DNA from: Chalciporus piperatus
Taxonomy: Eukaryota; Basidiomycota; Agaricomycetes; Boletales; Boletaceae
Assembly: GCA_038093975.1 (NCBI GenBank)
Contig: JBBPTG010000013.1
Location: 1-64,000, forward strand
DNA length: 64,000 bases
Direction: 5' to 3'
How positions within the stretch are numbered: the stretch's first letter is position 1; the number at the start of each line of letters is the position of its first letter. Below, piece by piece: positions 57,528 to 64,000 of this stretch. A model generated the notes under the pieces. That model made no database searches. It was not told where the DNA came from and saw only the letters and a list, made by a program, of their open reading frames with translations. Both the position numbers and the translations under genes were made by a program.

Positions 57528-59827
57528 ATGGCGTCCAGGAATTTGAAGGAGCTTACTCTCGATGAGGTTGCGCAGGTGCGTCCGATAAGCGCAGTGCTGC
57601 TCTCGCTATATGCGTTGACGCGCTCGACGTGCAGCACAACAAGGAAGGCAACCTGGCAAGTTCAAACCGTCGTCCCATTCCACTACAACTCATTCCTCAT
57701 ACCCTTACAGTGGATAGTCATCGACGCCAAAGTCTACGACCTCTCCCGTTTCGCAGACCTACATCCCGGAGGTTCCAACGTCCTGTATGCAGCCGGCATT
57801 GGTAAGTCACCCCTTTGGCATACACCTATCGGCCTCAACTCAACGTCCCCGTTCAAACGTTCATGGGTCACCCAGCCGGCAAAGACGCTACTGACGTCTT
57901 CTTCGGTCTCCACCGCCACGAAGTCCTCCTACGTCCCCAATACGCACGCCTTCAAATTGGCACGATTCGAGGGCAGACCGAGCAGATTGAACCTCTCGCG
58001 CCTGGGGCAGTCTCCCTCATTCCCTATGCCGAGCCAACGTGGCTCAGTCCTGGGTTTCATAGTCCCTACTACAGCAATAGCCATCGTCGGTTCCACAAGG
58101 CCGTCCGGACGTTCTTCGTGCAGGAGGTGTACCCTGAGGCAATTCGGTGCGAGGAGAATGGCAAGCGGATTTCGCAGGAGTTGGTTGACAAACTTGGGTG
58201 AGTTCGTGATTGCTCGTGGCGTAGGACCAGAGGTGTGACGGAGTTGCATTGGCGTTTGGCATGGGACGCTTTTACTTTCAGCGCAATGAACTTTTTGGCG
58301 ATGCGTATCGGACCAGGCAAACACCTGAAAGGTCTTACGCTCATGGGCGGCGTCATCAAAACGGAGGAATTCGATCACTTCCACGAGGTGCTCTTCCTTT
58401 CCCTATGTCGTCCTCACTCTGGTTCGCTCACAGTGGACCTTGTTCGACCTAGCTCATCCTCAACCTCGAGCTTTCTCGTTTCGGCACGCGTGGATTCGTG
58501 GATGGGCTGCTCAACGGTGGCGTCATTGCTCTCCCCCCGATTCTCAATTTCGGTTCGCCAGAGATACAAGCCAAATATGTTCCGGAGATCCTTGGGGGGA
58601 AGACGTTCATAGCACTTGCGATCACGGAAGCATTCGCTGGAAGCGATGTTGCTGGGGTACAAACCTTTGCAGTCAGAGATGGTGACGACTGGGTTGTCAC
58701 TGGGACGAAGAAGTGTGTAGCTTGTTGCCTGAGCCGGTGGTACGACGCTGATTGACTTTATCTGGCACAGGTGGATAACGAACGGAACGTTCTCTGACTG
58801 CTTCACTACGTTATGTCAAACTGACGTACGCGTTTCTTTCCTCGAAAACTAATTCCAGCCTGACACCATGTTATCGATAGCAAGGTCTTTTGGTCCTCCT
58901 CATTCCCCGCTCCGAGCAAGTTTCTACCAAGGCCGTCAAGACATCTTACTCGTCTACAGCTGGAACAGCATACGTGACGTTTGACGGGGCACGCGTTCCC
59001 TCTTCCCACATGCTCGGAAAAGTAGGACAGGGACTCTACGTCATTCTGAGTAACTTCAACCACGAACGATGGATGGTGGCTGCAACGAGCTTGGGAGCTC
59101 AGAGGGTGGTCGTAGAGGAGTGTCTCAAGTATGTTTTCGTTGGACGTTGATCGCCCCGGTCGCTAACTATTCGTACGCAGGTGGACGAATCAGCGCATTG
59201 CGTTCAAGAAGCCACTCCACTCCCAAGCTGTCATCCGTGCCAAGCTCGCTCTGATGATCGAGCGCGTGGAGGCATGCCAAGCTTGGATTGAGAACATCAC
59301 TCACCAGATGAACAACGTGCGTTCTCCCCCGCCGAGTATTCTTTACTACTGCTCAACGGGTTTGGTCTGCAGATGAGCTACGCCGAACAGTCGGACAAAC
59401 TTGCTGGGCCTATTGCGCTCCTCAAAAAGTTGTTCGACCCACTTCATATCCATATTCGTGTCTTGACTCCCATTCTGTAGATTCATTTCCCGCTCTGGTC
59501 GCGAAACGGCTGAAGATGCGACCCAGATGTTCGGTGGACGGGGTATCACGATTGGAGGAATGGGAAAGATCATCGAGAACGTGCGTACCCTTGACTGGTT
59601 ATTCGTGCAACTCTTACCGCCCCTCTCACCCACCTCTCGTTCTTAATTTCATCTCCACATCCTCTCTCAATCTGACACCCCGCACGATCTCGAACGCTGA
59701 TTTGCCTAATTCACAGTTCCACCGTACCTCACCATTCGATGCCATCCTCGCCGGTGCAGAAGATGTCCTCGGTGATCTTGGAGTTCGACAAGCGATCCGC
59801 AAGATACCCAAGGGTGCCCGGCTGTAA
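57528..59827 (+). CDS. Acyl-CoA dehydrogenase with N-terminal cytochrome b5 domain
   Basis: FAD enzyme introducing a double bond next to the acyl-CoA carbonyl, fused to a haem domain. The cytochrome b5 part spans residues ~1-95: LTLDEVAQHNKEGNLWIVID, then FADLHPGGSNV (first haem His) and FFGLHRHEVL (second haem His). A linker with SPYYSNSHRRFHKAVRTFFV begins the dehydrogenase N domain; MNFLAMRIGPG-like sequence, then IALAITEAFAGSDVAGVQTF (FAD-binding signature), WITNGTFSD, and helices with LSNFNHERWMVAATSLGAQR and the final domain (ATQMFGGRGITIGGMGKIIE) follow. The second coding exon is only 21 nt (57635-57655) and its downstream intron has a GCAAGT donor. The MITE-like element lies 75 bp upstream of this ATG. 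Confidence 0.9.
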
Positions 59828-60204
59828 ACCGATCGAAGAGCGTACTGTACTGCTCAGTACATGTGGTTGGTTTGGGCTATGTTTCTTACTTGCAGGCTAT
59901 TTTTTTTGCCATTCGGTTCAAACGATGATCGTGCTTTATCCAGTAACTCCATGTACACATTATGTATGGATGTACCTCGTACACTCCAACGCCTTCCGAA
60001 CACGGATGAACACAGGGAATAGTAATGCGACTACGCCTTACTGTATGCGTGGCCGACCGGATAGACGAGCCCAAGAAAAGAAAAAGAAACAGTGGAATAA
60101 CAAAAAGTCCAAAGGTATAATAGTCGGGGTGTGTCCGTAAACGTGCAAGCGTCCATCGCAGTGCATCATGAACAACATTAAACATGCGTCTCCATTCAGT
60201 CACT

Positions 60205-60961
60205 TCACCATAGCCCAGCAACGCCAAGAAGGACCGCAGCGCCCATCAAGGCTTCTAGGCTGCCCCGACTAGCCCTGGGAATTGCCCCCGAGATATGCGT
60301 GGGCGTAGTGGCAGGTGCAACGTTGCTCGTCGCAATGAACGTCGTTGGCGTGGCAGAACCACTCGAGTTTGAGCCGCTAGCCGGTTGACCTGGAAGTGCG
60401 AGCTGTGGGAGTGTATACCCTATATCGACACAAGTGGTGTAAAGCACTATCAAAGCGCCAAATCAGTCACCTTTTCATCCCTCAGAGTCGCAGATCATGA
60501 AAACACATACGATTGAGCTGACTTTGTGCTGTCGCATAGCTGGTCGCGTCAAGGGTCGTTCCGACGCATTTGAGACAGTTGTAATAATCGGTCTCGAAAG
60601 TGGGCGTACAACATGCCGTTACTGGACACCCCTGTACGGATCAACCTTGGGCGTCAACAATCCGGATATGAAGCCGAGGCAAGGCCCAAGGAGAAAATCG
60701 ATAGCCGTATTGTAACTCCGACAACGTTGAGCGCAGAGAGAGGGAAATGGTACTCACCAGGCCGATCTCGCTGCTGACGGGATTGCAGACGGAGGTGCAT
60801 TGAGAAGGGACTGTGCCGGTGCCAACACTTATTTGCCTCTTCCCCAGATGTCCGATGGAGCCATCTGACACTGCTCGCAGGTGGAGCATGGGCTCGAGCA
60901 TTGCAGCACTGACGCCGACTGCGAGAATGAGCGCTGAGAGGAAGAGGTTGGCGAACCACAT
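60205..60961 (-). CDS. Small secreted Cys-rich protein, probably GPI-anchored
   Basis: The start MWFANLFLSALILAVGVSAA is a clear signal peptide, followed by a possible Kex2 site (HLGKR, then QISVG). The mature part has paired cysteines (QCTSVC, CPVTACC, NCLKC and a later C), a Ser/Thr/Pro-rich stretch (SGSNSSGSATPTTFIATSN) and a hydrophobic C terminus (LMGAAVLLGVAGLW) typical of GPI-anchor signals. Three exons are inferred, with GT-AG introns near 60510 and 60740. Proteins of this plan are frequent in Agaricomycetes and have no known function. The divergent neighbour is the mitochondrial carrier. Confidence 0.82.
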
Positions 60962-61484
60962 CGTGGAGGGGGACGAGCGAATGAAGAACCGTAAGAGAAG
61001 CTATAGGAAGGGAACTCGGAACGGACGATGTCGAGCGAGTCGGCGGGTCTGCTTGTGAGGCTCGTACGGCAAGTGGGTGGCAGTGGGCAAGGTTAAGCCC
61101 GTGCTGAGAACAGGACGGTCTGGGCTCAAGACATTGGTCCCACGGACCTGTTTATAACTTGACCGGTGAAAGAAACACCCGAGAAGTTGAGGTCAGCATA
61201 ACGCCTCATCTGCGTTGGGTCGAGGCGATGTGACTGCTATCGATAAAACCAATGTGCTCCATGATGGTTTGGGATGTGATTCATAATTAGCACACTCTCA
61301 CTTGACACGGCAACTTGTCAATGCACATTCGATTCATAACTAAAACAGGTCGATAATTCAATACTTTGAAGATCTTTCGTGGTTTGTTTCGAGTCAGAGT
61401 CAGACGTCGGAAAACAGTTGACAGTGGAAGTGATCGTCCCGTTATGTAATGCACTCAGTCACTTCGACTCGTCCAAGTCGTAGT
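60962..61484. promoter_or_regulatory. Divergent promoter region of the GPI protein (-) and the carrier (+)
   Basis: 0.5 kb between start codons; no TATA box or repeat was noticed. Confidence 0.4.
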
Positions 61485-62791
61485 ATGACCAGCAAAAATC
61501 CGCCAAGTTTCTTTCCAACAGCTGCGCTGGTTCGTACTCGTCTTCAGTCTCCTTAACATCAATTCATCTCTTTCCAGGACCATGCCGCAGCAGGACTAGG
61601 CGCAGGCGTCGTCGCCGTTCTTTGCATGCACCCCCTCGACTTGCTCAAAGTCAAACTCCAGGTATCAACATCGAAACCTCAGGGCGGTATCGGAAAACAA
61701 ATATGGCATTCACTACGAGACATCAAGACAGAACAAGGCTGGAAAGGTCTCTACCGCGGCGTAGGACCCAACATAGCAGGCAATGCATCCAGCTGGGGCC
61801 TGTACTTTCTCTTGTGCGTCCCATGCATTCCCGGAATACGCGTATAAATACTAACGGCCTCCTTTGGTTAGCTATAACATGCTCAAGAAACGCGCCTCGG
61901 GCGACGACCCAAATTTCCACCTGTCCCCTGGAGCTTACCTACTCTGTTCTGCCCAAGCAAGTTCGCGCACCCCACCTTCTCCACGACAATTGGCAGCATT
62001 TCTGACGAATTTACAGGTGCTGTGACGGCTGTTATGACAAATCCGATTTGGGTAGTCAAAGTACGCATGTTCACGACTCGCGCAGACGATCCGAAGTCAT
62101 ACAGGGGACTCTGGCGTGCGTACTCCTCATCGTGTGCTCTCCCATGGTTCTGATCCACTCCCGGAATAGACGGGTTCTCTTCAATATGGAAGGCTGAGGG
62201 AATGCGCGGTCTATGGAAAGGGACAGCGCTAGCCCTCGTCGGAGTCAGCAACGGTGCAATACAGTTCACGGCCTACGAAGAGATGAAACGGTGGGGATTC
62301 GAGCAGAAAAGAAAACGATTCGAAAGGGCAGGAAAAACGATGACGCCGGAGGATGATAAATTGGTACGTAGGATAGCTCCGACGGCTCACCCCATGAATG
62401 ACTTAGGTTCCCACATCTGCAGTCTAACACAGCGTATACCGTCATGTCTGGCGCAAGCAAACTATTTGCACTGACAGTCACGTACCCATACCAAGTGATT
62501 CGTTCGCGTATTCAAGTAAGCACACTTTCTCGTTATTCGTGAACATGTCTTACGAACGTTGCCGCTGAACAGAATAATGCCACCGCGCACATATACCCCG
62601 ATATCCCGACCGCCATCAAACGAACCTGGAAAGGCGAAGGTCTTCAAGGGTTCTACCGCGGCCTCGGAACAAATCTTGTACGCGTCCTCCCAGGAACATG
62701 CGTTACCTTCGTTGTGTATGAGAATCTAGCATGGCTATTCCGGACGACTGCTGCCAGGAGACAGGAGAGGCGGAACGGTGAGTCTAACTGA
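61485..62791 (+). CDS. Mitochondrial carrier, FAD/folate type (FLX1/SLC25A32-like)
   Basis: Six-helix inner-membrane carrier, three repeats of about 100 residues. Exon 1 encodes MTSKNPPSFFPTAAL; the next begins DHAAAGLGAGVVAVL. The three signature motifs are HPLDLLKVKLQ, NPIWVVKVRM and YPYQVIRSRIQ. Trp in place of the acidic residue in the second motif, and YPYQV in the third, are hallmarks of the FLX1/SLC25A32 and pyrimidine-nucleotide carriers. Aromatic/Gly signatures WKGLYRGVGPN, MRGLWKGTALALVG and LQGFYRGLGTNL close each repeat. The loop before repeat 3 is long and basic (EQKRKRFERAGKTMTPEDD). The stop is at 62789-62791 after GESN. The substrate cannot be settled by eye. Confidence 0.9.
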
Positions 62792-63025
62792 GAGGGCGCG
62801 AGGTTGCAGAGCACGATGGTAATATTGAATACTGTATATTCTTCATCTAGTCAGTTCGTTGGAACCATAGACACCACTGTACTTTACACGTCGATTTACG
62901 GGATACATACAACAAACTATTTCCTAACTCCATCTCTCCATCACGGAATGGATTTCACGGCATCTGGTTCCAAGGCTATATCAGCAATCTATTCACGCAA
63001 CATCGTGGACGAAAAAAAACGTTGG

Positions 63026-63140
63026 CCGGTCAAAATAACTATAACTTCAATCAAATCACATCGCACGGAACGCCAACACCCCCACCCATTTGCAAACCCC
63101 CTCAAGACGAGGAAGCGAGCAGAGCAAAGGAGAGACTGGA
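63026..63140 (+). repeat. Diverged direct repeat, copy A
   Basis: Starts CCGGTCAAAATAACTATAAC and ends GGAGAGACTGGA. It aligns over its whole length with copy B 343 bp downstream, sharing ATCGCAC, CTCAAGACGAG and AGGAGAGACTGGA in the same order with small gaps. Confidence 0.65.
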
Positions 63141-63368
63141 GTCATGGAATGCTCCCCGTGCTCGATTCATTTTTTCTTCATCCCACCGACGAACGAACAA
63201 TGGCAAGAGGGGACACTTTAACAAGAGTGTCACTCACCCATCGCGCGCGCCGATCGCACAACTACCAAGGCCCCTTCATATATTATATCCTGAAGAACGA
63301 ACTGATCAGTACGCAGAACTGAGATGGAATGGAGCACATAACGAAGTGAGGAAAGAAGGACAACGAAA

Positions 63369-63482
63369 CCGGTCAAATAACTATAACCACACACTTTCAT
63401 CGCACAGAAGCGCCTACTCCTGCGTCCGTACCTGCATACAGCCTCAAGACGAGTTTATATGCTGAACGAAGGAGAGACTGGA
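63369..63482 (+). repeat. Diverged direct repeat, copy B
   Basis: Starts CCGGTCAAATAACTATAACC and ends GGAGAGACTGGA, parallel to copy A. A weaker third trace, ACGAAACACGTCAAATATAA, lies near 63545-63564. Confidence 0.65.
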
Positions 63483-63836
63483 CGGCGAAGTCCCCCACGC
63501 TCATTAAAGTGTAAATTCGGATATCATCATACCGGCGAAATCGAACGAAACACGTCAAATATAAACGGGACGCTGTACTCACCTTGGATGTGGAAGTGAT
63601 GGAAGAAGATCATCGTTCGGAAGAAAATTCTGTCTTCATACCCTCGTGTTTGCATTTGTTGTCCAAGACCTTCTGACTCTAACACGTACAAACAACCGCT
63701 CCTTGAAATAGAACCCTCGTTTCCCAGGTCCAAATCCTTCATTCCCGAACATGCAACACCGCTGTAAGTCTCTCCAGCTCCTTTCACGTCTTGTAGCATA
63801 CGAAGACGAAATAATTTATCAATAACAGCCCTCTCC

Positions 63837-64000
63837 ATGCTCGGTACGCTGACATGCTCAGCGTACCGGATACCACACACCACTACCCGCACCATCATCA
63901 CCCGAGCCTCCAAACTCCCCGCAGGTTCCTCCATCCTCATCAACCGCGCCTCCCGAATGCCCACCCCAATCGTCATCCCCCCCGCCATACGGAACTGGCA
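63837..64000 (+). CDS. Possible partial gene running off the right edge
   Basis: From the ATG at 63837 the frame stays open to the window end (54 codons). Codon third positions are strongly C-rich (ACC ATC ATC ACC, TCC TCC ATC CTC ATC AAC), like the highly expressed genes in this window, which favours coding on this strand over the antisense open frame. The translation (MLGTLTCSAYRIPHTTTR...) resembles no family I can name. Confidence 0.35.
   Translation, partial: MLGTLTCSAYRIPHTTTRTIITRASKLPAGSSILINRASRMPTPIVIPPAIRNW

Larger units (their letters stand above)
62792..63836. other. Intergenic region with a diverged duplication
   Basis: 1 kb without a recognised gene. Frames on both strands (for example 63022-63465 +) have no coding-like codon use. 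It contains two related 115-bp copies, listed separately. Confidence 0.45.

Noticed and set aside
63022..63465. 147-codon plus-strand frame spanning both diverged repeat copies
   Set aside because: Codon use is not like that of the genes here, no family is recognisable, and the frame is probably accidental.
63527..63988. 153-codon minus-strand frame at the right edge
   Set aside because: A GTGAGT donor-like site occurs near its end, but codon third positions favour the opposite strand and the product resembles nothing known. Left undecided and not called.

Overview
This window is nuclear DNA of a filamentous basidiomycete, most probably an Agaricomycete. The evidence is a class I hydrophobin, short introns (nearly all 47-71 nt with GT...AG ends and CTNAC/CTGAC-like branch sites), very intron-dense housekeeping genes on both strands, compact head-to-head promoters, and Agaricomycete-type proteins such as a cyclopropane-fatty-acid synthase, a cytochrome-b5/acyl-CoA dehydrogenase fusion and a GPI-anchored cysteine-rich secreted protein. 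No CRISPR, operon, rRNA or convincing tRNA is visible.

Layout. 1-2191 (-) ferric reductase, running off the left edge; 4545-4981 (+) hydrophobin; 5867-7306 (-) PP2A activator PTPA; 7961-8596 (-) TSR2; 8896-9361 (+) SPT4; 10366-13130 (-) class 3 diacylglycerol-type lipase; 13182-15552 (+) ICP55 aminopeptidase; 15639-18076 (-) GABA/amino-acid permease; 18211-22518 (-) eIF5B; 22684-23571 (+) ARL2; a 3.4 kb gene-poor stretch; 27015-28943 (+) CFA synthase; a 1.9 kb gap; 30859-36897 (-) kinesin-3 (Unc104/KIF1); 37409-38208 (-) IMP3; 38589-41717 (+) LIM-binding-domain protein; 42197-45420 (-) PNUTS-like PP1 regulator; 46216-47172 (+) HMG-box protein; 47499-48381 (+) WW-domain protein; 49127-51878 (+) disordered protein; 52616-56604 (+) RAD16; a 650-bp inverted-repeat element at 56796-57445; 57528-59827 (+) cytochrome b5/acyl-CoA dehydrogenase; 60205-60961 (-) secreted GPI protein; 61485-62791 (+) mitochondrial FAD/folate-type carrier; and a partial frame at the right edge.

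The genes are mostly unrelated housekeeping functions: ribosome and snoRNP assembly (TSR2, IMP3), translation (eIF5B), transcription (SPT4, PNUTS-like, LIM-binding, HMG), repair (RAD16), microtubule work (ARL2, kinesin-3) and mitochondria (ICP55, carrier). They do not form one pathway or cluster.

The most striking signals concern gene architecture. (1) There are many micro-exons of 7-20 nt, often inside the most conserved catalytic motif: the kinesin P-loop is carried by three consecutive exons of 12, 19 and 11 nt, and the RAD16 Walker A motif uses an 11-nt exon. (2) A perfect 69-bp tandem duplication has doubled one intron of the ferric reductase together with its donor site. (3) A miniature inverted-repeat element with an exact 8-bp target duplication lies 75 bp upstream of the acyl-CoA dehydrogenase start codon. 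(4) Two introns have GC-AG ends. (5) The lipase and ICP55 start codons lie only 51 bp apart, head to head. All exon calls were made by eye from reading frame and splice-site logic; none has transcript support here.
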